From contig CM040088.1 in NCBI GenBank assembly GCA_022496805.1, forward strand, positions 15,221,001 through 15,285,000: DNA of 64,000 nt. Direction: 5' to 3'. The first letter of the stretch is position 1. The number at the start of each line of letters is the position of its first letter. This document shows, in pieces, positions 50,540 through 63,124 of this stretch. A model generated the notes under the pieces. The model was not told the origin of the DNA. It saw nothing but the letters and a program-made list of their open reading frames with translations, and searched no databases. This stretch comes from Pohlia nutans. Lineage: Eukaryota > Streptophyta > Bryopsida > Bryales > Mniaceae. The translations under genes were made by a program, and so were the position numbers.

Positions 50540-51561
50540 ATTTTTTTAATTCTATGACCGACTCATGAAGTTTACTTTCTAAAGCAATTTGAATTATGTC
50601 AATTCAAGGGAGACTCTAATCAAGAGAATTTTTCAAAGCTAGTGAATTACCTCAACATTGTCTTTCTGTTATAAAATTTGGTATTTTGAGAAAGTAATGA
50701 TGTGACCTCCATCATTTCTTTTGTTTTTTTTGAAGTTCACAAAGGATAAACCAATATTAACTAATCATGCTAAGTTTTACTAATCATAAAATTATTCAAA
50801 GGTTAACGCCTAATTGCCCAAGTGCCCAACCATGCATATTTTGCATGATGTACGGATTTGAAGTCTGTTTTCTCATCCATCATGTACTTTTTGCAGTGTG
50901 GATTTATTCTTGAAACTTTTATGGGAAGATAGCTCCGTGCATGTGTGATCCGATTAGAAAGGGGTGATTTGTGAAATTTTTGTGCCTCATTTCATGTTCT
51001 AGTAGTCCACCCAAAATCTCAAAGATTTTAGTCTGAAAGTGCTCTTGAAAAAGTTAAGTACTACAAATAAGCAACCAACAAATCTTCAAAAATCACTACA
51101 CTTAGAGTATTACATTTCAACCCATCACAACAAATTTCATAATTATATTGACAGTATGTTATTGGTAATCATATTACAAAAGAGTGTTAAATTTTAAGTT
51201 TGAAATTTAATACACAAATATTGTTGATAGCAATCGCAAATCTAACCGTATGTATAGAATCTAAAATGCATAGTGTGCAACTGTTATTCATTCATCAACT
51301 TAAAAATATCCCTCTTAGTTGCATTTTATTATGCAGGTTTGAAAAATTGCCAAATCTAATAAAGATGAGAACTTTTAGGACGTAATGTTGTTAAATTCTT
51401 AAAATAATATGTAATATTTTCTTGGAAGTCTAACCGTATGAATAATTTAAATAGATTATGCCCTACATTTTGTATATTGAACCAAACTTAATCAAACATC
51501 TGGAAGACACATATTATAACACATTTATGTTTTGTCCAGTAACCTCGGGCTTGTAGGGGTT
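50540..51561 (+). mobile_element. TTAA element, family A, interrupted by a family B element
   Basis: Family A sequence up to 50806 (caatttgaattatgtc, cctcaacattgtcttt) resumes at about 51386 (aaattc, taaccgtatgaataat) and ends TTGTAGGGGTTAA. The break lies at the position that reads aaaggctaatgc in the copy at 17732. The left end is diverged, so its start is approximate. Confidence 0.6.
50803..51385 (+). mobile_element. TTAA element, family B (catgcat variant) nested in family A
   Basis: Starts TTAACGCCTAATTGCCC, ends GAACTTTTAGGACGTAA, and sits inside a family A copy at a site that was probably ttaa. This is the clearest evidence here for insertion into TTAA with duplication of the target. 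Confidence 0.75.
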
Positions 51562-52869
51562 AAAGTACTTGTATAATTATTTCTCCAACATGTAATAGTT
51601 TTTACTATTCATAGAAATAATATTCGTAGTACTATTTAAAATGGAAATGTAATTAAGATATGTAGGATTCAGTTTACTAGATCAATAGTTTATGCAAAGT
51701 CTTCCAAATTTGTATGGAAAAAAATTAATCGTCTGCAAATTAAATTATTTTCAAGTCCATTACATTAATCATGTAAATTTATGGGATGGACATGAGTTTA
51801 TGTTTATTGTGGTTTTGAAATTGTTTTCAGATGCTATAAATTATAACGTACTCTACCTCCATGATGGGCAAAAAGTTCTTAGTAATTATTTTACCATAAT
51901 TGGAATTTGAGGCACATATGTATGATTTGTTTTTAAATGTCATCATTTTGTACAAGTAAATTATAAAGATTTTGGCATTGCTATAGAAACACCGTTGCAA
52001 GTCATTCATCCATTGCAATTCACAGCGGTCCATGTCAAATCGTGAATTGTTCTAAAAACCCTAATTGTCATTACTTTGTCATATTTATGGTGTAATTAAT
52101 GAGATTCTAGGCAATGTAGTTCTTGAACATATGAGATTCTTTGCACAAACGTCATATAATTTTTTTATCTTCATAGAATATGATTTAAAATAATTATTGT
52201 TTACTTAACATAGGACACACTACACTAGAATCTACTTTTAAAAAGATGCAATAATAGTAGTCCTTGCTATACATGCTCTTCAAGCATGGATAAACTCTTT
52301 ATTTTCAACGGTTTTTGAACTAGAGTTGTAATTTAGGGTACAAGTATTTTCTCTTTTGCATCCCAAAATGTGTTATATAATATCCAAGTTTTAGATAGAA
52401 CGTTGCAAACAGTAATGAAATATGAAAGTTGTTTTTGTGGAGGAATAGTTGCATGATATGTCTGTATCATTGGTGGCATGAACTATACATACATTATAAG
52501 TTTGTTAATGTTGTGACAGCAGAGGTGGTAAATTTCAAAATAAAGCAATTAGTTCTTGCAAAAGTGTCACATGTCATGTTTTAATTGGCATAGTGTGACA
52601 TGGACCTTGCTATACCTGACATGGAAATTAAATTTTGACAACAGGTTGTCTGAATCAAACCCTTGCAAAGTGAAGCCCTTTATTTGGTTGCAGTGGAGAA
52701 CATGAAGTAGGAGTTTCGAAATGATAGTTCAATCTATGGCATCTTAGACGTATCGGACTATCGGTAAGTCTTGAAAACATTTTGAGCCATCTCAGTGAGA
52801 CTAGTGTACAGTACAATAGATTATTTTATGTGAATACAAAGAGAATGTGTGAATTTGTTTACATAATCA
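51562..52869. other. Gene-free AT-rich stretch
   Basis: Lies between the interrupted family A element and the long family H element. Only short, featureless open frames are present. Confidence 0.35.
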
Positions 52870-54273
52870 TTAACGCCTAAATAACCAAGTGTTCTCACTA
52901 GGATATTTAAAAACATAGCAAGTTCTTACAATGTCAATTTTGATTTTACTATTATTGAGATTTTTAGTGAACGTGAGGAATTTCAAGAGTGTTGTCATAA
53001 TATAATTTTTTTCCCACTGGATATTGGTAAAGAAAGTGAAGTTGTCCAAAGACTTTCTTTCGTGAGGCCAAGTAGTTTAAACAACAGTAGAGATAAAATG
53101 AACCCCCAAGAGGGTCCTTTGAGTTTGACAAGCGTGGGTCTTAGTGGCCTATTAAAGGACAAAAACTCTTACTTAAATTAGTTACCATCTGATGTGAATT
53201 TCCAATGGTAGGTTTAGTTGCGGAGAAGGTTAATTTCCATTTTCTTTGTGTATTTAAAAAAATATATTTTGTTCGGAAACTAGTGTGCACATACAGTGAA
53301 TGGGAACGTCTTCTGAGGACTAAAAGAATACATAACATCAAAGACACTAACTTCTATCTCCAATGGAAACGATTTGACTACTCTCTGTCATGATTATCTG
53401 TCCTCCTAAGAGTGGGTGGGTATAGGGTTTTACTTCATCTTCTAATTAGATACTACATGTACATCTAATCTAGGATCCCTCTGGAAACTTTATGGAAGGG
53501 CCCTCTCGAGGGTCCATTATTTCTTTAACTAATGCTAAACTACTCCAAAAGGTATAAAATTTGACACAGAAGCAAATGACATGATGTTATTCAGGATGGT
53601 AACAAAAATTGAAGATGAAAAAATAAAAATAAAATTAAAGAGAAAAAATCTCCGGAGCTCAAAAATTTCATTGCCAGAGGAGTCACAAAATTCTAGTGGG
53701 GTTGGGTAGGGTGGAGAAACTTAACTTCATTAAGAGATATAAATTGGAGAATTTGCAGTTTTTTGTAATTTTCTTTTTCCTACTTTGAACATAGAAAATA
53801 ATATTTGTCTTTGCCCTTTGGATTGAGATATTCCCAATAAACCAAGCTCCCAATACAATTAAATGTGTTTGTCAATGGTTTGAACCTCCGTCATTTACAA
53901 TATTGTTTTGAATATGTTATATCATTCTCCTACTTATCAACTTTGGAATACAATTAACTAACATTTTTTAAATTGTGAAAGTGAAGAGCAAAAAATTTCT
54001 GCAATGAAACATTTTCAGAATAGGAAGAAAATTAGCAATTGAGAATTGTTGGCGGGTTTTAAATTTCTTTTATTTTCATGCAAATGTATATATCTTCTAA
54101 TCTATATAGTCAAGTATTGTGAACTTTTGTGTGCACAATCCTGTAGTTTTAAAAGTTCAAATTCAATGGTTGCATTTTGAAAAAAAGGTTTTTTTGAAAT
54201 TGTGCCCTAGAGCTTAGAAATGGCAACATTGTAGTGTTTTCAAGCGAAACAATTATGGTCCTTTAAGGGTTAA
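52870..54273 (+). mobile_element. TTAA element, family H (long form)
   Basis: TTAACGCCTAAATAACCAAG to ATGGTCCTTTAAGGGTTAA. It carries about 450 extra internal bases (roughly 53075-53525) relative to the copy at 13452. No transposase is recognisable in the extra part. Confidence 0.75.
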
Positions 54274-54436
54274 ATTCCAACATGCGTGAGCACTGTACTA
54301 TGTGTCAAGAGACCAATAAGAATATATCATTGTGAAGAAGAAGATAACATAACATGTGCAAACACTTAATTTGGATTTGATGAATTCATTGTATTCAACA
54401 TTATTGAAAGGATTTTCAATGTAAAAACTTCATCAG

Positions 54437-55016
54437 TTAACCCCTACCTACCGGAATGTCCATGTTTTGGGCAATGAACATATTTCATCTGTAATTTCTC
54501 ATTGATTTCGTCATGCACGGTTTGCAGTGTAGAATTTTTATTGTAGATTATATGGGAAGATAGTTTAATGCATATGTAATTTGATTAGAAAGGGGATGAT
54601 TTGTGAAATTTTTATGCCTCACTTCATGTTGTAGTGATTCATCCAAGGTTTTGAAGATTTCAGTGTAAAACTAGTTTAAAAAAAGTGAAATCATAAAATT
54701 AAGCAACCAAAAATTTCCAAATATCACCATGCTTAGAGTATTACATTTCATCCAATCACAAAGGGTTTCATCCGTAGATTGTCAATATCTTATTTGTAAT
54801 TGAATTACAAAATAATTTTGAATTTCAAGTTTCAAATTTTATACAAAATTACGAATAACAACAATCATAGATCTAACCTTATGGATAGAAGCTAAAATCT
54901 ATAACGTACAACTTCTATTCATGTATGAAGTTAAAGATATCCCTATAGGTTGTGTTTTATAACGAATCTGTGCAAAACTGCCGAATTTGGAAAGGGTTCT
55001 CAGCATTAGGGGGTAC
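54437..55016 (+). mobile_element. TTAA element, family B (diverged)
   Basis: TTAACCCCTACCTACCGG at the left; the right end reads CAGCATTAGGGGGTAC, with TTAA lost. The interior follows family B. Confidence 0.7.
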
Positions 55017-55366
55017 GGTGTTTGTAAATACATTATCATATTTCATTTAAAATAATTATACATAGTGAGAAGCTTTTTGAACCGATAGAATGACTTTTAA
55101 ATAATTGTGACAGGGAAATAATGTTATTTTTGAAAATAAAAAATTTGAGTTGTTTGGAACACTTTGTAATTGATATGCATTATTAAAAAGAAGTGCATGA
55201 ATCCAAGTAGACAGGCATTGTATTTTTTTCACTACTACCACAGAAAATGAAATTCTTCAATGTATATATTTGAAGAATTTAATAAAATAGTTGTGAACAT
55301 GAGGTCATGGTACATAGGATTTGTCCATGTTAATAGTAATGTTTAGACATGTCTTATGAGTTGGTA

Positions 55367-55517
55367 CACTGAAATCATAATATACCGTGGGTACATTCAT
55401 CTATTGTAACAAATTTTCATCCAAATTTGATGAATTTCATCACAATATTTTTGAAAAATAATTATTGGTACAACGTATTGTAAATATGGTGGGCTAGCAT
55501 ATATATTGATTTTAGTG
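55367..55517. mobile_element. Tc1/mariner-like miniature element, copy 3
   Basis: CACTGAAATCATAATATA ... ATATATTGATTTTAGTG, with TA on both sides. It ends about 40 bp before the first coding-like segment of the transposase-like gene. Confidence 0.75.
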
Positions 55518-55551
55518 TAGTTATAGTAATTTTTCTAATACATTCTTCTGC

Positions 55552-57149
55552 ATGTGCAGGTGGGAAGGAATTTCATTCTCAAAAATGAGGGAAGCAATGA
55601 ACAATGGAGCATTTGGAAGTCCCGTGGTGAATGCAAATGCCACCAACAATGCAACTCCGTCACTGACTGTAGGACAAAGAACTTACCGAGCTTGTACTGC
55701 TAGACTATTTGACGATGCAAATACATCGGTACATCCAAGAGCAAAAACACCACAGACGGGCACAGTGGAACTTTTAGGGATTGGAGGAAACATCGTTGGA
55801 AAAGGGTGATAGATGAGAATATCAAATGCGGAATGGAACTTCATGCCGTGAAATTATGTCCTTCTGAGGTTGCTGTTAAGGTTGTACATGTTTTTGATGG
55901 TACAGTGTGGACGGGGGAGCTCGTTGGAGAACAATTACAACAATGTCTTGGACTTGTCATACGATGGGAAAGAGCACACATCCGAGCCGCAGAGCCGGTC
56001 ATCGCTACTTCTGTGGAATCTAGAGAAGGTCAAAATTTTTCCTTCCAAACTGTAGTAGCACCTCAGTACGAATTCCATGAAGAAGACATATCACTGAATC
56101 CATCAGATGATTCTCCAAACACTCCCTTGCAGTCTAGTTCACAAGACGGCGTATCCCCTGCAACGCAAGAATCGCAGTGTAGCCTAGACAACATGACATG
56201 TATAGAGGGGTTGCCAGTTGAAAGAGCAAGAAGAAAGTATTCCATGCAGAATCGAAGGAGGCACGAGCAACCCCTTCGAGATAGGAGGGAGGCACGAAGT
56301 CAGAAGGTGACTTTGAACAGCGTTGCAGCAGCGAAGGGAAAAGGTGGTTGCAAGAAGAATTGTTTGAAGGAAGTTTGTGAGAAATATATTCTTGATCAAC
56401 GCTACATGGCATGGGGTCAAAAATTCAATGAACGGGCAACATGGATGTTGCAAATGTTGAACGCATTTTACTCTCGTACACAGGGAGTTAGGAAGGACAA
56501 GTACAACACAAAATTGGATGGAGTCGCCGTGTGCAACGCGTGCTATGCAACCGCATTAGGATACTCTCAAAGGCGTTTCAAACAATTGAAAATGTCTCAT
56601 CAAGTGTATGGAAAAGTTGCAGCTGTGCACGGGAACACATGCAAACTAAGAGAGCGTGCACAGATGTCGGCAACACGTGAAAGCTTTCAGGAGTTCGTGA
56701 AAGAGGCAGGCTGCACGCAACCAAATTGACAGATACGGAAAAAGATTGATAACGTTGTTGTGCCATTGGTGTTACTCCCTATGAATACGACAAAGTTGGA
56801 TGTTTTCCACTACGTGAACGAGGAAGTAAAGAAGATGGTGGATGGGAATCCGATATCGCTCTCGTCATTTTATAGGATGTGGAGGACTGAATATCCTCAT
56901 GTACAAATCCCGCCGTTCTCTAGGTTTGCCAAATGCTACCACTGTTGGGAGTATAAGTGCGGAATGGAGGCAACCACCAATGCAGCTGCGAAAGTGGAGA
57001 TAAAGAAGTTGTACATGGTGCACATTCGTCGTCAAAATGGAAGAGAGACGAGACTATTGGACGTTCAAGAGGTCAGCGATCATAACCCCAGACGTATACA
57101 TGTCTATCATTGTAGACGGTATGGACCAAAATACTACTATGGTTCCTAA
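55552..57149 (+). pseudogene. N-terminal part of a disrupted transposase-like gene
   Basis: Coding signal starts just after an acceptor-like tgcag (55560) and passes through several frames. A first frame runs to about 55780, then switches to the frame of 55806-56729 (FRDWRKHRWKRVIDENI reads across the switch). After TGA at 56727-56729 the same frame resumes (QIRKKIDNVVVPLVLLP). It contains a basic segment, CNACYATALGYSQRRF, HGNTCKLRERAQ and a cysteine cluster (KCYHCWEYKC) near 56930-56962, all features of the region ahead of the GHTHEDxD domain in a widespread eukaryotic family (Pfam DUF7869-type, from memory). A second frame slip lies near 57030, at an AAAA run. At least three lesions make this copy unlikely to give full-length protein unless introns or sequence errors explain them. 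Confidence 0.55.
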
Positions 57150-58764
57150 AATGAGGCAAACAGTGAAGAACATAGAGTCACGGTTTGTGAAAACTCATTT
57201 GTGCGGGGTGCTTGTCCACGGGATTGGATTGTATGCGGATGTGTGGATAGACGTACACCACAAACACGACAGCAACCAAGTAGTCACTACGGTCATGCAC
57301 GTCATCAACGATGTGAAGCGCAGAAAGGGTAGAGTACCTCCTACTTTGCGAATTCAAGCGGATAACTGCACGCGAGAGAACAAGAATGTGTACATGTTTG
57401 CCCTTTGTGCTTCTCTAGTTGGGTTAGGAATCTTTCAAGAAGTGCAGTTGTGCTTTTTGATAGTGGGTCACACACACGAAGACATCGATCAGCGTTTCAG
57501 CATAATATCAAATACACTGAAGAGAACAGACATTGACTCGTTGCAAGAGCTGCTACAACTGGTGGAGAAAGGAACGTCATATACGGAGGCGTTCGTGAGT
57601 GCACGACATCTGGAAACTGTTTGGGACTGGAAGTCATTCATTACTCCTCATCTCCAAACGGGCGGCGATACATTGACGGGCATCACATTCCCACACCACA
57701 TGAGGTTCTATATGGAGAATGGCATGCCTCGAGTACAACACAAACACTTCAGTGGAGACGCATGGGGTCCGGTCGATGGGCACATGTGTTTACGTTCGTT
57801 GCCGAGTACTTCGCAGACGCCTGAATTAGCAGAAGTATTCGCAGCAGATGACAGGGAGTTGAGGGCATTGCAGGAGTTTATTGCGTATAAGGAGAGGTGT
57901 GTAAGTAGATTACAGTATGTAGAAAAGAACCTGCGAGCCATCGATGAGGCAAAGTGGCTCATGCAGTATCTTATAGAATTTCCCACAAAAGATAGAAGGG
58001 AAGAGAGATCCATACCGTTCTGGCCAAGCGAAGGAAGAGAGAGCGTAATTGAAAACGCACAGCCGGAGGAACTGCTTCAGAGTGGACAAAATTTGAATGT
58101 GATAATTAGATCAACAGATTTAATTTTATCAACAATGCTTGATCCAGAAGGCCGAGGTTACTTTGGTCCTCGCAGAGGGCGGCCATCAACGGTGTCTGTG
58201 AGAAGAACGCCACACCAGAACCGAGATGTTGGAATAGGCCAAACATCAACAAGGATGCACACTTCTGGGACGGAGGATCCTTTTCCACCATTTGATCCAA
58301 CTAGTGACATCAAAGTGGGACAATTTGTGGCGCTGACCGTAGAACACAGTGAGGTACAAGCTGGAGTACCATTCTACGTGGGCAAGGTACTAGAGTTTGG
58401 ACAACGCTCGCGGGCCTTGAAGATGAAGGTTTTGTGGTATTGGCCCATCATGCGGGTAGGAATGCAAAGGCTACAGGGTTCAAACAGAGAACGATATGCA
58501 AACTGCATGGAAGCAACTTGGGAGCCGTCTGGTGAAAGACATGGTTGGGTTGATAAAGAAGCAGCTATATTTGCATGGGATGATGTTCCAATAAGAACAA
58601 GGACTACATCTGAATCAAGCTATAATATTCCGATCCATGGCGTCATGACGGAAACAAGGATCCGCATTCCAATTCATGCTAAACCTCATATGATAGAGTA
58701 TATAGCGCTACAGTTGGAGGAAATGGACAACATACGCTTGCAGAATGACATAGATGCTTATTAA
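57037..58764 (+). pseudogene. Catalytic-like part of the transposase-like protein (GHTHEDID domain)
   Basis: Open frame of 575 codons continuing the upstream gene. It has VDGMDQN (D27, 57115), RIQADNCTRENKN (D109, 57361) and LIVGHTHEDIDQRFS (57457-57501). The spacing of a first Asp on a strand, a second Asp in ADN..ENKN and an acidic HEDID after a hydrophobic strand resembles an RNase-H-like DDE/D fold, as in transposases. This is a structural inference; the family is known mainly by this conserved domain. The C-terminus (GQFVALTVEH, then KMKVLWYWP and WVDKEAAIFAWDD) looks like a small beta-barrel adaptor. The final codons (NDIDAY, stop) are clean. It diverges from the ParB/methyltransferase-like gene about 12.7 kb away. 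Confidence 0.55.
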
Positions 58765-59392
58765 TTGACAAGATTATTTTCTATACAATACTATTCAGTG
58801 GAACATAGTATCGAAGTTTTATCTTAGACAAAAGATAATAGAGTATACAATATAGCTTAGACTATGTGAATGCCTTCAAAATGACATGATGATAGTGTAG
58901 ACAATGCGATGACATTTGTAATCTAAATTGTTACTCTAAAATAACAATTTGCATGGTCAGTATGTGAGCTATGCGGCATTCAATGTGCATGCAACAATAT
59001 TTGTAATCCTAGAGTCTTTTGCTCTATTCAAAAACTTTATATTTATTAGTGCTACATATTCTATACAATCAAGTATTGTGTACTTAGAAATTTACTCCCC
59101 CACAAATTGCAATGTTGAACTACATTGTCAAAACAGAAGACAAGTGCACTGTTAATTTTGCAAGTGCATGAATTGCTAATACAGTGTTCCCTGCTATTGT
59201 TAAGACTTGGCAAAGAAGTGTTTATCACTATTTTAATGTCAAATTCTTCTTGTAGTGCAAAAATTACACCAAGGGGAGTCAAAGTTACTTGTAATTTTAG
59301 GATAGGGTGTGAAAAGCTTTGTTTTTTTTTACTTCAAATGCTTATATCTTGCAATCACAATAGTCCAACTTCACATGATCTAATATATCATT

Positions 59393-59820
59393 TTAACCCC
59401 TAAACGCCCGAGGGGAATCCCCCACCCAAAACTGCCTCAAATTCACAATAATTATGCCTCAAGATCGGAACACATAAGCTAATGGAACATGAACAAGAGA
59501 GCACAATTCAAAAAATAAAAGAAGATAACACACTTCCAAACACAAGAAATATTGCATAGTACATGTGTTGTATTCGGGGTTGTGTTTGTAAGTACTTTCT
59601 GTATTTTGAGGTATTTGCAGTATTTTGATGTTTTGTAGATAGGTGTTTTTAATAGCTTCACAACTCCAAATCAAAATTTTATTTTTGAAGTGTATGCGTC
59701 ATATGAAGCTCCACATCTAAAGTTTAAACACTGATGCTTGATTTGGCATAGATCTTACAGTAGGTTGCAAATACATGCCTCAGTGACCACAATGTGGTTG
59801 TGTGGGCTGTAAAGGGTTAA
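59393..59820 (-). mobile_element. TTAA element, family E, internally deleted
   Basis: TTAACCCCTAAACGCCCG to GGCTGTAAAGGGTTAA. It shares aatggaacatgaaca and gcatagtacatgtgttgtatt with the following full copy but lacks the other half. Confidence 0.7.
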
Positions 59821-60626
59821 TCCTTTAGTGCCTAGGCTACTCTAGCTATGTGCAGTGGATTTCGGTAGCTTTTTCCACCGTGATTGATACTATCAGAAAT
59901 AAAATGGATTCAATTAGAATGTAATCATACCATTGTATTCTCAACTGGAGTAGAGACATTTTGCTAAAATTAGAGAATCATCCAATGGTGGAATTGCAAG
60001 ATTATATTATGTCTTTGAACCATATAATGCACACTCAAAATGAGATTTTGGAGGGTGTGTGACTTCAAAATCAAATAGAATTTGGGTTAAATTCAAAATG
60101 TAAGTGACGCAGTCAACCATGACCTATGTCAAGACCTCTCCATTGCAATCTTTCATATCAAGAACGGACTCAAACATAAATATTGTGAATTTTATAGGTG
60201 ATAGTGACTTATCCATATACGGTTTAGGACAAAAAATTATTTGCAAAAAAAATGAAAGGAGTTCGTACATTGATCAAGATCGGAATATATACGCTAATGG
60301 AACATGAACACGAGAACACAATCCCAAAAATAGAACAAGATAACAAACTTCCAAACACAATAAATACCGCATAGTACATGTGTTGTATTTGTAAGTATTT
60401 ACTGTATTTTCAAGTATTTGCAATATTTTTGCAATTTGTTCATAGGTATTTTGATAGTCGTACAAATCCAAATTGAAAAATTCTTTTTTTTTATAGAAGA
60501 TGTGTATTATAAATCTCCAACTCTGAACATCACAATTCAAAATCCGATTCTTTATGAATTCTCTGTTATTTGCATTTTCAACACTTTAGTGACCAAAATG
60601 TGGTCAGCTAGGCACTAAAGGGTTAA
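59817..60626 (-). mobile_element. TTAA element, family E (inverted, no TA tract)
   Basis: TTAATCCTTTAGTGCCTAGG to AGGCACTAAAGGGTTAA. The complement matches 32270-33167 throughout, except that the TA microsatellite is absent, which suggests that the tract expanded after insertion in the other copy. Confidence 0.8.
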
Positions 60627-61160
60627 CCAATGGGATTGTGTTTGATTATTTTTCCAGCCAAACGCTAATTTTTTCCTAGTTCCTAATTTCAAATGAAAAT
60701 GGTCCCACCTAAGAAAGTGTGGGAGCTATCTTCTACTTTCTAGTTCAATTTACGGTTCTTCAAAATTGTTAAAATCTTGTGTTTTACAACACTTTAAAGC
60801 TAAGAACCCTAATTCCAATATACACAGCAAAAAAAAAAAATTCAATCAAATTTCTTGTTATGTAAGCTTGAGAGGCATTCCACCTTCACCTTCTTGTTCA
60901 TCACTATTATTTACGTTTTTCCTTAAAAAATCATACTATTTTAGGCATTTTTGTAATTACTATGACTATTACAAGATAAAAACTTTTGAGAAATCTATTA
61001 AAACTCATTTTTAGTTACATAATTATTAAAAAAATTAGTGTAAATCGGTTTAACAATAAATTATATGAAAAAAATACCCAAATAAATTTAATATATTTTA
61101 AAATGTGAGAAATTGATGAGATTTGATCGGGTAAATGTAGTGTGAACGCTTAAGGGTTAA
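60623..61160 (-). mobile_element. TTAA element, family F (inverted)
   Basis: The right end AACGCTTAAGGGTTAA is good. The left end begins TTAACCAATGGG and has lost the usual repeat. The interior is the complement of 33164-33714. A PIF-type element starts at its last base. Confidence 0.7.
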
Positions 61161-61650
61161 GAGCATTCCCACCCATGCCCTCATCAGGTGGCCTTCGAAA
61201 CTGATTTGAGAGGGCACTGTAGTAGTTGAAGTGGCCTTCGAAATTCTGGAGGCCCACTGTGGAGTCTCCCTGGAATTCACAACTTGGAAAATGAAGAGGC
61301 CATGGCGAATGGGAAGCACCACATGCATGCAAGTGGGCCATGGGTGATTTCATTCTGAACTTGGAAAATCAAGAGGCCAGGGCGAATAATTAGACAACAC
61401 AGCTTTTAGACCATAATTAGACAGCACAACTTTTGGGGCAATTAATGGAGATGATTATCTCCCTCAAATAGCCCGGGTTTCAAGCTCTAGAGGCAAATTC
61501 AAGACTCCACAACCTGGCGTGGCAAAGCTCATTTTTACAGAGGCCTTGCAAGAGAGGCCCCTTGCAAACCATGGGGTGGGAGGAAAAAATGTGTGCGGGC
61601 CCTCTACATTGGCAAAAGGCCACATGTTGAGGGCAACGGTGGCCATGCTC
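61161..61650. mobile_element. Tourist-like miniature element (TAA duplication), abutting family F
   Basis: GAGCATTCCCACCCATGCC at the left and GGTGGCCATGCTC at the right. TAA at 61158-61160 (part of the TTAA of the family F element) and at 61651-61653. A further gagcattctc at 61669 hints at another copy. Confidence 0.7.
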
Positions 61651-61949
61651 TAAGGGCAATCTACCTTAGAGCATTCTCAAATTTAAACCAAGAACTCTTG
61701 CCCAAAGCTTATTGCTGCAACATATGTACTGAACCAATCGGTGACCAACCCAATCAACAACCTTTTAAATTTTAATTGATGACATCAACATCATTTATAG
61801 TGGAAGGCCCATAAACCAATACTTTAAACTTTTCACGCAAATCTAGTACCAGTATAGAATTAGAAGCTTTCAATGAACACATGTTGAAGATATTGTTGGT
61901 TTATAGTACACGTCGGTTATTGGGTCATCCACCTTATGAATTAACACTG

Positions 61950-62155
61950 CTTTTAGCCTCTTGTTGACTTATAATTGACCTTTTTCTTGGGTTTTTCCTT
62001 TTACTGTAAGTTCGGCTCAACATTTCACCATTCAGCTTCCTTTTGCCAGCCTCTTATTGACTTATAATTCACCCTTTTTCCTGCATCATAAGTGGTCAGT
62101 TTTGGACCGGGATCTGATGGCTCAACGTCTCAACATTCAGCTTTCTTTTGCATTT
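61950..62155 (+). repeat. Two-copy tandem duplication of about 95-106 bp
   Basis: gcctctt(g/a)ttgacttataatt recurs at about 61956 and 62050, and ggctcaac ... attcagctt(c/t)cttttgc at about 62013 and 62119. Confidence 0.65.
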
Positions 62156-62653
62156 GAGATATTTGTGTCTTTGCAATGATATTTTCCCGGGGATGACGAA
62201 TGGGAGTATGGAAGAAATTTTTCTCGTTTCCAGTATTATGGGATTTTTATCACAACATAGCATTCTTAACATAACATTCAGTAGCTCTTGCAGGTATCAT
62301 GCAGCTTCATCCTTGGAGTTCTCCCACGTGTTCCTTTAACTAATGATGGGGCTGATGAGATGATGCGGAATATTCCTCATCATTTCATTGGGGAGAGGGC
62401 AGTCCTGAATGTTATGTGCCTCAACACTCTTGCAAAAAGCAAAATCTAGATTCTTTTTACATAGTATTTTGAGTTCAAGATTGAAAGCTTTGCCAATATT
62501 TGTAATCTTTTACTCAATTCAATCATCCACTATAGAGTGTTTGTCACGCTTGGTACTTTGAACATCAATTTCTTTTAGTATAGTGAATAGTGGGAACGTG
62601 CAACATCTCCCTTGTTCTAGAATGTTATAAAAGGTCAAATGCAATGGACAGTA

Positions 62654-63122
62654 CACTCAAACCTCTTGATAATGACCTCTCTACAATGACATTCTAGAAT
62701 ATCTTGCACACTTCGAACACTATCATTGATTGTGGCACACTTGTCACACATTCAAACTAAGGCATACACTGAATGGCGTATTTAGTGTTCACAAATGCTA
62801 TTTTAAATCCCGAACACTATTTAATTTTAGAGAGATACAGTGTTCTTGTAAGAAAAAAATGAATGTAGTGTTCCAATGATATATGGCAACTTTATCATAA
62901 ATATGGTATACCACCTCATGTCACTCTCATTACTTGAAAAGAACATGGCACTCTCAATGAAAGTCAGAATGACAAGTGGCAAACTCCTATACAGTGTCAA
63001 GGGACACTATTTCTCTTTACCTTTAAACGAATTGACATCAATTCTCCTCGAACACTAAATACACCATTCGGTGTAGTGAAAAAATTGAGACCCAAGGTGA
63101 TCACATTAGAAAGGTTTGAGTG
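62654..63122. mobile_element. TA-flanked miniature element (outer of a nested pair)
   Basis: CACTCAAACCT ... AAGGTTTGAGTG, with TA at 62652-62653 and 63123-63124. A second element is nested inside. Confidence 0.75.
62767..63073. mobile_element. TA-flanked miniature element nested in the previous one
   Basis: CACTGAATGGCGTATTTAG then TGTTC; right end GAACACTAAATACACC then ATTCGGTG, with TA on both sides (62765-62766, 63074-63075). Words around gaacact recur inside. Confidence 0.8.
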
Positions 63123-63124
63123 TA

